16,581 bases of DNA from Candidatus Omnitrophota bacterium (lineage in GTDB: Bacteria; Omnitrophota; Gorgyraeia; 1-14-0-20-64-10; JACQQZ01). The position numbers and the translations under genes are program-made. The DNA lies in assembly GCA_016206755.1 (NCBI GenBank), contig JACQQZ010000132.1, forward strand, positions 1 through 16,581, given 5' to 3'. Shown in pieces: positions 1 through 5,894 of this stretch; the stretch's first letter is position 1, and each line of letters opens with the position of its first letter. Below the pieces are notes generated by a model. That model saw nothing but the letters and a program-made list of their open reading frames with translations. It was not told the DNA's origin and did not search any database.

Positions 1-615
1 TACGGCTGGTGCGGCCGCGGTGTCGCCACGCGTGCGCGCGGGGCAGGGGCCAACGTCGTTGTCTGCGAAGTCGACCCGGTTCGGGCGCTGGAAGCGGTGA
101 TGGACGGCTTCCGCGTGATGCCGATTGCGCAAGCCGCTCAAATCGGGGATCTTTTTGTGACGGTGACGGGTGATCTGCACGTCATCACGGCGGCTGAATT
201 CTCCAGGATGAAAGATGGAGCGATTGTGGCCAACAGCGGCCACTTCAACGTGGAGCTGGATTTAGAAGGATTGAAGAAAATTTCAAAAAGCGTCAAGACG
301 CTCCGACCCGACGTTCAAGAGTACGAACTCAAGAACGGCCGCCGCGTCGTCGTATTGGCCGAAGGGCGTCTGGTGAACTTAAGCTGCGCCGAAGGACACC
401 CGGCCGCCGTGATGGACATGAGCTTTGCCAACCAGGCGCTGGCCGCCGAGTGGATCTTCAAGAACGCCGGCAAGCTCGAGAAGAAAGTTTACAAGCTTTC
501 CAATGAAATTGACCTGCAGATTGCGCGGCTCAAGCTCAAGTCGCTGGGAATCAACATGGATACATTGACTGCCGAGCAGGAAAAGTATCTGTCCAGTTGG
601 GAAGCCGGCACCTAA
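1..615 (+). CDS. ahcY: Adenosylhomocysteinase, C-terminal part (5' end outside window)
   Basis: Hydrolyses S-adenosylhomocysteine to adenosine and homocysteine in the cytoplasm, relieving product inhibition of SAM-dependent methyltransferases. The frame is open from base 1, and 204 residues precede the TAA at 613-615. The first residues (YGWCGRGVA) are the glycine-rich NAD-binding loop of the Rossmann domain. They are followed by the family signature around [14 protein letters not shown], the NSGHFNVE block, and [27 protein letters not shown] (seen in pieces), which covers the conserved GRLVNL and GHP motifs. The protein ends in SSWEAGT, without the longer Lys/Tyr tail of eukaryotic and many proteobacterial enzymes; short-tailed bacterial and archaeal forms are known. 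Its stop codon lies inside a 33-nt repeat copied from the 3' end of lptG (see 613-645). Identity is very secure; only the catalytic N-terminal half is missing. Confidence 0.96.
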   Translation, partial: YGWCGRGVATRARGAGANVVVCEVDPVRALEAVMDGFRVMPIAQAAQIGDLFVTVTGDLHVITAAEFSRMKDGAIVANSGHFNVELDLEGLKKISKSVKTLRPDVQEYELKNGRRVVVLAEGRLVNLSCAEGHPAAVMDMSFANQALAAEWIFKNAGKLEKKVYKLSNEIDLQIARLKLKSLGINMDTLTAEQEKYLSSWEAGT

Positions 616-645
616 GCCAGCCGGCGGCGAAGCAGCAGGATTCCC
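613..645. repeat. Left copy of 33-nt direct repeat (relic of lptG 3' end)
   Basis: This stretch matches 1361-1393 at 32 of 33 positions; the one difference is G at 620 versus A at 1368. The right copy is the coding 3' end of lptG. Read on the minus strand, the left copy would also encode the LptG tail [10 protein letters not shown] and end in TAG. It begins exactly at the ahcY stop codon. The pair brackets the toxin-antitoxin-like genes at 710-1275. Confidence 0.9.
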
Positions 646-664
646 CCAGGATACGAATAGAGAT

Positions 665-693
665 TTGACAAGCTTCTTGTCCAAGCATAGCAT
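665..693 (+). promoter_or_regulatory. Sigma-70-type promoter with operator-like palindrome for the TA pair
   Basis: A consensus -35 TTGACA (665-670), a 17-nt spacer and TAGCAT (688-693, 4 of 6 to TATAAT) form a plausible promoter. Transcription would start near 700. A perfect 6-bp inverted repeat, GACAAG (667-672) CTT CTTGTC (676-681), overlaps the -35 element, as expected for an autoregulated toxin-antitoxin operator. This argues against the TTG at 665 being the start codon of the downstream gene. Confidence 0.55.
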
Positions 694-709
694 AGTTGCA
701 TCCGGAGCT

Positions 710-1057
710 ATGATGCCTGAAGGTAGCAGCCCAAAAACAGGCAAACTCATTGGGTTTTCTGACAAGGATGGCATTCAGCTCTGGCTATCCCCGAGTGCAT
801 TGCATCATATCCAACACGATCATTGTATCCACGACCCCGTTTCATTTATTCAGCACGTGTTTGACAAAACACTGGCAATTGTAGAAAGTAAAACGAAAGT
901 CGGAACGCGTATCTATTATTCTGAACACTCAAAAGAAAAAAGTCTTTACAAAGCAGTAGTTGCTAATGTGCATGACCAAAGGATCAAGACAGCTTTTATT
1001 TCAGACGAAATTAAAGGAGGAGGCGTAATATGGATAAGCCCCAGCCTGATGAGTTGA
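710..1057 (+). CDS. Small putative toxin, possibly BECR-fold nuclease-like, partner of DUF2283 antitoxin
   Basis: A 115-residue soluble protein. The frame is open back to a TTG at 665, but that TTG is part of a consensus -35 box. ATG 710 or 713 is therefore preferred; GGAG at 704-707 is best spaced for 713. The central region contains LSPSALHHIQHDH (about residues 26-38), rich in His. The C-terminal half reads YKAVVANVHDQRIKTAFISDEIKGG, which looks to me like the strand-rich end of phage or barnase/EndoU/ColicinE5/RelE-like (BECR) nuclease domains. That family call is a resemblance, not a proven match. The next gene overlaps its 3' end by 28 nt and is a DUF2283 protein, a family often found as the antitoxin half of small TA pairs. 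The gene is AT-richer than its neighbours, which suggests transfer. It could also be a non-toxic hypothetical protein. Confidence 0.6.
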   Translation: MMPEGSSPKTGKLIGFSDKDGIQLWLSPSALHHIQHDHCIHDPVSFIQHVFDKTLAIVESKTKVGTRIYYSEHSKEKSLYKAVVANVHDQRIKTAFISDEIKGGGVIWISPSLMS

Positions 1058-1275
1058 GATTTGCATATGACAATGAAAGCGATGTTCTCTACGTTTCAAT
1101 CGGGGAGCCGAAAGAGTCGGTCAACAAGGTATTGGACAATGGAGTAATCGTTCGATACAAACCGGATACGCGGCAGGTAGTCGGTCTTACTATCATCGAT
1201 TTTTCTCATACGTTTGCTTCAACCCACCCTAGAGCAGTGGCCCCAGGTTTAAAGGCAGAGCTAATTCCTGCATAG
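1030..1275 (+). CDS. DUF2283 family protein, putative antitoxin
   Basis: An 81-residue protein matching the DUF2283 pattern: FAYDNESDVLYVSIGE at the N-terminus, then an acidic linker, GVIVRYKPDTRQVVGLTIID in the middle and a hydrophobic end of the domain at DFSHTF. Members are small single-domain proteins commonly encoded beside DUF4258 or other RelE/BECR-like toxins, where they are presumed antitoxins; biochemical proof is sparse. The start is well supported by AGGAGG at 1015-1020, nine bases before the ATG. The gene lies inside the last 28 nt of the upstream gene in another frame, so the two are translationally coupled with the toxin-like gene first. No DNA-binding domain is visible. If the palindrome at 667-681 is an operator, the complex or the partner protein would have to bind it. 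Confidence 0.8.
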   Translation: MDKPQPDELRFAYDNESDVLYVSIGEPKESVNKVLDNGVIVRYKPDTRQVVGLTIIDFSHTFASTHPRAVAPGLKAELIPA

Positions 1276-1359
1276 TAAAGTCTTGTTTTCCTGCTGATGT
1301 CCTTCTGGTAAGACCAGTCAAAGAAATGCTGTTCTCAGGTCGGGGGGCACTGGCAAGCT

Positions 1360-2463
1360 TTAAGCCAACCGGCGGCGAAGCAGCAGGATTCCCAATCCCC
1401 CGAAAATCAGGTTGGCCCCCCAGGCGGCCAATGCCGGAGGCAGCATCCCTCCTTTTCCGGCAGCCGTGAAGATGGCTTGTGCGGTGTAGAAAGCCAGGGC
1501 AATTCCGATGGCGGTTCCCATACCCATCAGCGTCCCTCCGCGCGAAGAGCGCACCGCCAGCGGCGTCCCGATGAGAATGATCACAAAGCTGGCAAACGGA
1601 TAAGCCAGCTTTGTCTGCAGCTCCACCTGTAATTTTTGCGTCGCTTCCGCGCCGGAGGGCCCCATGCGCTCAATGTATTTTTTAAGCTCCCGGAACGACA
1701 TCGCCTGAGACTGTTGGTCCGCCTTCATTAAAATTTCCGGGGATTCGCCGATCGGAATGATCTTTCGTTCAAAGCCGATTTTCTTCCCGAACGATTTTCC
1801 TTCCGAATCAAATCTCAAAACAGCGCAGTTGAAGAATCGCCACGAAGACCCGGTCCATTCCGCCCGCGCGGCGGTGATTTTGCGTTTGAGTTTTAAGTCC
1901 GGTCCGTGCTCGAGAATGATGACGTCTTCGAGAACTTTGCTGCGCGGGTCGAAAGATTTGGCATAGAGCAGCGTGTGCCCGGTGCCGTACACGGCCAAAG
2001 ATTCAATAGGCCGCTGTTCGCGCGGCGGGCGAGTTGGGTCCGGCGGGCGCTCCAGATAATCGTCCTTCAAAATTTGAAGCGTCAAAACGGCGCCGGGTGT
2101 GAGCTGTTCGTTGGCGTACAACACGAGGCCGCTGACCAGAAGTCCCGCCGCCAAAAGAGGCCGGACGATTTGCCAGGGGCCCAGACCGGAGGCCCGCATC
2201 GCGACCAGCTCCTGATTCTTATTGAGATTGCCCACGGTGTAGAGAACGGCCATCAGGCATGCAAAGGGGGCGACTTGGACAAAAATGACAGGGATCATTG
2301 CGCCGTAGTATTTCGCCAGGATGCGCAGAGGGACTTTGAATCTTAGGATTTCGTCCAGATGTCCAAACAGATCAATGACCAAATACAGAACCAAAAAGAG
2401 ACAAAAACACCAAATCAGCGGCCCGATCAATTGTCGGACAGTGTAGCGGTCTAAAATTTTCAT
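1360..2463 (-). CDS. lptG: LPS export ABC transporter permease LptG (YjgP/YjgQ family)
   Basis: An inner-membrane permease of the LptB2FG transporter, which extracts lipopolysaccharide from the inner membrane and feeds it to the LptC/LptA bridge. The protein has 367 residues, the usual family length. The N-terminus MKILDRYTVRQLIGPLIW leads into TM1. TM2 lies around YYGAMIPVIFVQVAPFA, followed by the coupling-helix sequence MRASGLGPWQIVRPL and TM3. A periplasmic beta-jellyroll of about 140 residues follows. Three C-terminal helices begin at LAYPFASFVIILIGTPLAVR and end in [12 protein letters not shown] 2463 is chosen because it gives the family N-terminus and lies two bases after the lptF stop; a longer upstream open frame runs inside lptF. 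It is the last gene of comF-lptF-lptG. The companion genes lptA, lptB and lptC are not in the window. LptF versus LptG is assigned by gene order and similarity and could be swapped. Confidence 0.92.
   Translation of the reverse strand: MKILDRYTVRQLIGPLIWCFCLFLVLYLVIDLFGHLDEILRFKVPLRILAKYYGAMIPVIFVQVAPFACLMAVLYTVGNLNKNQELVAMRASGLGPWQIVRPLLAAGLLVSGLVLYANEQLTPGAVLTLQILKDDYLERPPDPTRPPREQRPIESLAVYGTGHTLLYAKSFDPRSKVLEDVIILEHGPDLKLKRKITAARAEWTGSSWRFFNCAVLRFDSEGKSFGKKIGFERKIIPIGESPEILMKADQQSQAMSFRELKKYIERMGPSGAEATQKLQVELQTKLAYPFASFVIILIGTPLAVRSSRGGTLMGMGTAIGIALAFYTAQAIFTAAGKGGMLPPALAAWGANLIFGGLGILLLRRRLA
1361..1393. repeat. Right copy of 33-nt direct repeat (intact lptG 3' end)
   Basis: The copy partner of 613-645 (32/33 identical). 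It encodes the last residues of LptG on the minus strand, with the TAA stop spanning 1360-1362. The single difference from the left copy is synonymous (TTG versus CTG, Leu). Confidence 0.9.
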
Positions 2464-2465
2464 AT

Positions 2466-3557
2466 TTAGCGGTACGCGACCCTTGCCAGCAGTCCTATGC
2501 CGATGGCCGTCAGTAGAATGTTGGGCAGCCAAAGCGCGGGCGCTGCCGGCAAAAGCCCTTGGAGCGCCAAGCTCTGCCCCCCCAACAGCATCAAATAGTA
2601 AATGAGGATCAGCATCAAGCTCAACGCGAAGCCGACGGAGCGTTCCGCCCGGCGCGTGCGAATGGCCAGCGGCATTCCGATCAACACGAAGGCCAGCGTC
2701 GAGCCGGAGGCGGCCAGCCGCCGGTGGATTTCCGTTTCGAGGGGGGCAGGATCGATCCCTTGTTCTTTAAGCGAGGCCATTTCAGCGCGGATCTCCGAGA
2801 GCGTCATGTCTTTCGGTTTTTTCATGATGTCTCTTTGATTTTTTCCGGCCAGACTCAGCGTCATGGCGTAGCTGGCAAACTCCAGCTTGTAAAGCTTGGC
2901 GGCGTCTTCCAAGTCCGGCTCATCCGCCGTTCCGCGGTAAAGTTTAAATTGGACTTGGCGCGTTTCAGGCAGCGGCACAAATTCCGCGCGATCGGCCAGA
3001 ATGGTGCGGGTGGGCCGCCCCGGCATCGGCTCGTAGATGCGAACTTTGTAGAGCTGATTCCCCTCCATGCGATAGACAAACAAGATGTACGGTTTGAATT
3101 CTTTGACAAAAGTTCCCGGCTCAATGTAAGCGCCGGGATTGCGCACGCCGATTTCTTCCAAAACTTTTCGCGTCGCAAAATGGGTTCCGGGGACCACTCG
3201 GTCGTTGACCAGAACCAAGGCCACGCCCAGGATCAGTCCCACAATGCCGACGGGAAACGCCAAGGAAAGAACGCTGACTCCGGAGGCCTGCATGGCGGTG
3301 ATCTCCTGGTCGCTGGACAGGCGCCCGAAAGCCAGCAGTGTTCCTGTGAGAACCGCCATCGGTACGGTGTGAGACAAGAGGGTGGGGATCAACAAGCTGA
3401 AGAGCTTGAGAATGTCGATCAGCGGGACCCCTTTGTTCACCAGAAGATCCGCCAATTTGACCAGATTTCCGACCAGCAAGACAAAAGTGAAGACGACAAA
3501 GGCCATCAGGCAGGGCGCCAGCAGCTCTTTTAAGACGTATCGCCGTAAGATGAGCAA
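2466..3557 (-). CDS. lptF: LPS export ABC transporter permease LptF (YjgP/YjgQ family)
   Basis: The second permease half of LptB2FG. A TTG start at 3557 gives 363 residues beginning MLILRRYVLKELLAPCLMAF, the family N-terminus, and lies five bases after the comF stop. No in-frame ATG exists nearby, and the frame extends about 165 codons upstream only as antisense-free overlap within comF. Order of parts: TM1 (LLAPCLMAFVVFTFVLLVGN), TM2 (LIPTLLSHTVPMAVLTGTLLAF), coupling helix (ITAMQASGVSVLSLAFPV), TM3, a periplasmic beta-jellyroll of about 130 residues, then TM4-6 (LAFVLIGMPLAIRTRR and on to the C-terminus LARVAYR). The Shine-Dalgarno is weak, so translation probably depends on coupling to comF. 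Alternative starts cannot be fully excluded. Confidence 0.9.
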   Translation of the reverse strand: MLILRRYVLKELLAPCLMAFVVFTFVLLVGNLVKLADLLVNKGVPLIDILKLFSLLIPTLLSHTVPMAVLTGTLLAFGRLSSDQEITAMQASGVSVLSLAFPVGIVGLILGVALVLVNDRVVPGTHFATRKVLEEIGVRNPGAYIEPGTFVKEFKPYILFVYRMEGNQLYKVRIYEPMPGRPTRTILADRAEFVPLPETRQVQFKLYRGTADEPDLEDAAKLYKLEFASYAMTLSLAGKNQRDIMKKPKDMTLSEIRAEMASLKEQGIDPAPLETEIHRRLAASGSTLAFVLIGMPLAIRTRRAERSVGFALSLMLILIYYLMLLGGQSLALQGLLPAAPALWLPNILLTAIGIGLLARVAYR

Positions 3558-3562
3558 GGGGA

Positions 3563-4270
3563 TTATCCGTGGGCGAAAGCCAAACGCCCGGAGGCGATGG
3601 TTTCGCCTCCTCCAGCGAAAGCCAAAGTACCGACGGACTGGGCACCGGCTTTCAGAAGGGCTTGCGCGCAGGCCTTCGCAGTGGAGCCCGTGGTGAGGAC
3701 ATCGTCGATGAGGGCAATTTTCCGCCCGGCAATTTCCTCCGGGCGCCGTACGGAGAAAACGTTTTGAACATTGCCGCGCCGCTCCCGTGCGCTCAAAGCG
3801 CTTTGGATCCGGGAAGCCGCGTGCCGGATCAAGTTTCCGGAGGAAACCGGAAGGCGCATCTGCCGCCCAACGGCGTGCGCGAGAAGCCCCGCTTGATTGA
3901 ATTGCCTCTGGCGCAACCGGGTCGAATAGAGAGGCACGGGAACCAGCAGGTCCAGCACCGCGCCGCCGGAAATTTTCAGGGATTGCACCATGCGTCGGGC
4001 CATCGGTTGGGCCAATCCTTGCCTGCCGCCGTACTTCAAAAGCAAGACGCACCGCTTGGCCAATCCTTCATAGGCGCAGGCCGCGCGCGCCCAAGCCAAT
4101 GGATGGATGTCGGACGGAACCGATCGGTTTTCCGGCAGACCCACCCGGCAATTCGAACAGAACCAATCTTGGGCGTCGCTCGCGAGAGAAGACCGGCAGG
4201 CCAGGCAATGCGGGGGATAAACCAAACTGACAAAACCGGTAAAGAGATCTTGAAAAAATCCGACCGACAT
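3563..4270 (-). CDS. comF: ComF family protein (amidophosphoribosyltransferase-like)
   Basis: A 235-residue ComF-type protein with the usual two parts. A zinc ribbon has Cys at about 22, 25, 38 and 41 (CLAC and CSNC). The phosphoribosyltransferase domain carries the PRPP-binding loop IALIDDVLTTGSTA at about 185-198. Between them are LVPVPLYSTRLRQRQFNQA and an S-A-L-x-x-R-E-R-R-x-N segment typical of the family. In competent bacteria ComF acts in the cytoplasm during uptake of single-stranded DNA; in most other bacteria its role is undefined. ATG 4270 is preferred because an extended -10 element (TGGTATAAT) ends seven bases before it. ATG 4279 and the frame further upstream would lie within or before the promoter. 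It heads an operon with lptF and lptG. Confidence 0.88.
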   Translation of the reverse strand: MSVGFFQDLFTGFVSLVYPPHCLACRSSLASDAQDWFCSNCRVGLPENRSVPSDIHPLAWARAACAYEGLAKRCVLLLKYGGRQGLAQPMARRMVQSLKISGGAVLDLLVPVPLYSTRLRQRQFNQAGLLAHAVGRQMRLPVSSGNLIRHAASRIQSALSARERRGNVQNVFSVRRPEEIAGRKIALIDDVLTTGSTAKACAQALLKAGAQSVGTLAFAGGGETIASGRLAFAHG

Positions 4271-4277
4271 AGAGCGC

Positions 4278-4286
4278 ATTATACCA
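4278..4286 (-). promoter_or_regulatory. Extended -10 promoter of comF-lptF-lptG
   Basis: On the minus strand the sequence reads TGGTATAAT: a perfect -10 hexamer (4283-4278) with the TGn extension. No recognisable -35 is present at 16-18 nt. The -10 ends seven bases before ATG 4270, so the transcript would begin at or next to the start codon (leaderless). Confidence 0.55.
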
Positions 4287-4313
4287 TGCACCTGGTAAAC
4301 AGGCCCTCGAGTC

Positions 4314-4330
4314 GGGCGATCCGGTCGCCC
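4314..4330. other. Small hairpin GGGCGA / TCGCCC between divergent operons
   Basis: A perfect 6-bp inverted repeat with a 5-nt loop (GGGCGA at 4314-4319, TCGCCC at 4325-4330) lies in the roughly 116-bp gap between comF and the rightward operon. No T-tract follows on either strand, so it is not a convincing terminator. Confidence 0.35.
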
Positions 4331-4334
4331 AGAA

Positions 4335-4369
4335 ACTCCCGTTGACACTTCCATAATTTAAGTGGGAGT
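4335..4369 (+). promoter_or_regulatory. Operator-like nested inverted repeat upstream of the TIGR04255/PIN operon
   Basis: ACTCCC (4335-4340) pairs with GGGAGT (4364-4369), and inside them ACTT (4347-4350) pairs with AAGT (4360-4363). A TTGACA lies between the arms at 4342-4347, but no good -10 sits 16-18 nt after it. The best -10-like sequence is TGGTACGCT at 4369-4377, close to ATG 4387. I read this as a repressor-binding site in the promoter region; the promoter itself is unresolved. Confidence 0.4.
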
Positions 4370-4386
4370 GGTACGCTTGTAAAGCA

Positions 4387-5133
4387 ATGGCCAGACCTTA
4401 TCCAAATCCCCCAGTCCGAGAAGCCTTGTGTGAAATATATTTTTCCGGATCCCGATGGGACCCGGCAACGCAAGGCCAGTTTTACGAACGAATCAAGAGT
4501 GATTTTCCAGTCAGGCAGCAAATTTCAGAGTTTTTTGCCGAGTTCAACATATCGGAACAAGAACGGGGGACGCGTGTCTCGGAATCGAAAGCGCGCATGC
4601 GCTATGGCCGGACTGACGGTTCGCGACTGGTCCAGTTGGCACCGAATCTTCTGGTGGTCAATCAGCTCCAGCCCTACCCCCATTTCGGAGATTGGCGGCC
4701 GGTGATAGGGGCCATGGCGGCGATCTACGCTGAACTCGCCGTGCCGAAGACTGTCCAGCGGGTCGGCTTGCGCTACATCAACGAGATTGCCGTTCCCTTA
4801 GCTGGCGAGTTCAAGCTGGAAGAATATTTTACAGTTTACCCGAACATTCCTGAATCGGTGGGCGGGAAACACGGGCCGTACATGCTGCGCCTTGAAATGC
4901 CTACGGCCCATGAAGGACATAGTTTGGTGATTACGTTTGCCATGGGGCCGCGGAAGGATCCGGAAAAATTGGTGTTCACGCTGGATTTGTACGACACCTT
5001 TGCCCAGCCATTTCCGTTCTCGACGGCCGAGATCGAACGACGAGTAGATGAATCCCATGCGGAGATCGAACGAGTATTCGGGAATTTCTCGACGCAAAAG
5101 TTGAAGGCTTTGTTTGACAAGGAGAGCCCATGA
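4387..5133 (+). CDS. TIGR04255 family protein
   Basis: A 248-residue cytoplasmic protein of a sporadically distributed family with no known activity. The recognisable family start is YPNPPVREALCEIYF, followed by a W-D-P segment, FPVRQQ, then a core with LVVNQLQPYPHFGDW and VQRVGLRYINEI. The C-terminal part ends in a charged helix with ESHAEIERVFGNF, as usual for the family. Length matches the family (about 250). No signal peptide, transmembrane segment or nucleotide-binding loop is visible. The stop codon overlaps the next start (ATGA at 5130-5133), so it is translationally coupled to the small protein and PIN toxin downstream. No Shine-Dalgarno precedes ATG 4387, which may be leaderless. Scattered distribution and the TA partner suggest an accessory, possibly defence-related role; that is inference. 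Confidence 0.82.
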   Translation: MARPYPNPPVREALCEIYFSGSRWDPATQGQFYERIKSDFPVRQQISEFFAEFNISEQERGTRVSESKARMRYGRTDGSRLVQLAPNLLVVNQLQPYPHFGDWRPVIGAMAAIYAELAVPKTVQRVGLRYINEIAVPLAGEFKLEEYFTVYPNIPESVGGKHGPYMLRLEMPTAHEGHSLVITFAMGPRKDPEKLVFTLDLYDTFAQPFPFSTAEIERRVDESHAEIERVFGNFSTQKLKALFDKESP

Positions 5134-5360
5134 CCGGCATTGCAATCCAGAGCGAAGAGTATGTATGGGTGGCTTCCAGAGAATTGGTTGAGCACATCAT
5201 CCACTTGTTATCGGTAGATCAAGGATCAAGGATGACTGCTGTTTATCCGCTTTATCACCAAGCCACCCTCAGCTCTTTGCGCGGCTTGGGGAAAGAAATT
5301 TGGAAGGGAGTAGACGCCAAGGATTACGTGGATCGGCTACGAGATGAATGGGCGGGTTGA
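5130..5360 (+). CDS. Small protein, candidate antitoxin of the downstream PIN toxin
   Basis: A 76-residue protein that I do not recognise as a named family. It starts at ATG 5130, overlapping the upstream stop as ATGA, with AAGGAG about eight bases before it. The C-terminus, VDAKDYVDRLRDEWAG, resembles the short acidic or amphipathic tails of antitoxins that wrap around VapC or RelE toxins. The N-terminal half lacks an obvious ribbon-helix-helix or AbrB/MazE DNA-binding motif. It precedes and overlaps the PIN gene by 17 nt, the standard antitoxin position. Function is inferred from position. Confidence 0.6.
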   Translation: MTGIAIQSEEYVWVASRELVEHIIHLLSVDQGSRMTAVYPLYHQATLSSLRGLGKEIWKGVDAKDYVDRLRDEWAG

Positions 5361-5802
5361 GTCTTTTCTGCAAGGCAAGCGCGCGGTGTGCCTCGATTCC
5401 ATGGTAATTGTTTACTTCATTGAGGAAAACCCTGCTTATCTGCCGATTCTGGGACCTATTTTCAACCGGATTGATGCCGGCACCCTTAGCGCATCAACAT
5501 CCTTCATTACTCTTACCGAAGTGCTTGTTAAGCCGCTGGAGAAAGGCCGGTTCGATCTGGCTCAGCAGTATAGAGATCGTTTACTTGGCAGTACCGGCTT
5601 TACCTTGTTTCCAGTCGAGGAAACCATTTCCGAAACAGCCGCTCGCCTTCGGGCTCGTTATGGCACAACATTGAGGGTTCCAGATGCCATTCAGATTGCC
5701 ACGGCCATCGAATGCGGCGCACAGGCATTCCTCACCAACGATGAAAAGTTAAGCCGTGTTCAAGAGATTGAGATTGCTATTCTTTGTAACATGGTGGTCT
5801 GA
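5344..5802 (+). CDS. PIN domain-containing protein, VapC-like toxin
   Basis: A 152-residue single PIN domain, predicted Mg2+-dependent ribonuclease. The acidic residues are in place: D18 in CLDSMVIVYFIE, E59 in ITLTEVLVKP, D114 in RVPDAIQIATAI and D133 in LTNDEKL. Length is slightly above the usual 120-145 for VapC. The start at 5344 overlaps the preceding small gene by 17 nt; the next in-frame ATG (5401) would remove the first catalytic Asp, so 5344 is favoured. VapC toxins cleave tRNA or rRNA when released from their antitoxin. Here the module is extended by a TIGR04255 gene at the front of the operon. A catalytic role is likely; the target cannot be read from sequence. Confidence 0.87.
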   Translation: MNGRVESFLQGKRAVCLDSMVIVYFIEENPAYLPILGPIFNRIDAGTLSASTSFITLTEVLVKPLEKGRFDLAQQYRDRLLGSTGFTLFPVEETISETAARLRARYGTTLRVPDAIQIATAIECGAQAFLTNDEKLSRVQEIEIAILCNMVV

Positions 5803-5824
5803 TCGTCCAATTGACCCCTTCTTC

Positions 5825-5853
5825 TTGACCGGGCCGGAACATGCTTCTATAAT
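5825..5853 (+). promoter_or_regulatory. Strong sigma-70 promoter of the secreted protein gene
   Basis: TTGACC at 5825-5830, a 17-nt spacer and a perfect TATAAT at 5848-5853. The predicted start near 5860 leaves a leader of about 35 nt with GGAGG just before ATG 5895. This is the best consensus promoter in the window. It also separates the PIN operon from the following genes. Confidence 0.75.
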
Positions 5854-5894
5854 GAACGGAGCGTGGTCATGCGGCAAAACCCTTTGGAGGCAAC

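Noticed and set aside
665..709. TTG 665 as start of the toxin-like gene (130 residues)
   Set aside because: The TTG is part of a consensus TTGACA -35 box with a suitable -10 17 nt later. ATG 710/713 fits the promoter and the GGAG site.
1276..1359. Terminator for lptG or the TA pair
   Set aside because: Only a 5-bp stem (CTGGT/ACCAG) with a 3-nt loop is seen, without a T-tract on either strand.
2559..3533. Long plus-strand open frame opposite lptF
   Set aside because: It is the antisense shadow of a clear membrane permease. Composition is Gln/Arg-rich and low-complexity, with no ribosome-binding site.
2466..4052. 528-residue version of LptF
   Set aside because: The first 165 codons run through comF in another frame and lack family similarity; LptF similarity starts at TTG 3557.
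3569..4345. 258-codon plus-strand open frame opposite comF
   Set aside because: It lies over a gene with intact zinc and PRPP motifs; no family pattern of its own.
5803..5894. Direct repeats flanking the TIGR04255/PIN operon like those around the first TA pair
   Set aside because: Comparison of 4280-4386 with 5803-5894 gave no match beyond a few bases, so no similar insertion trace is supported.
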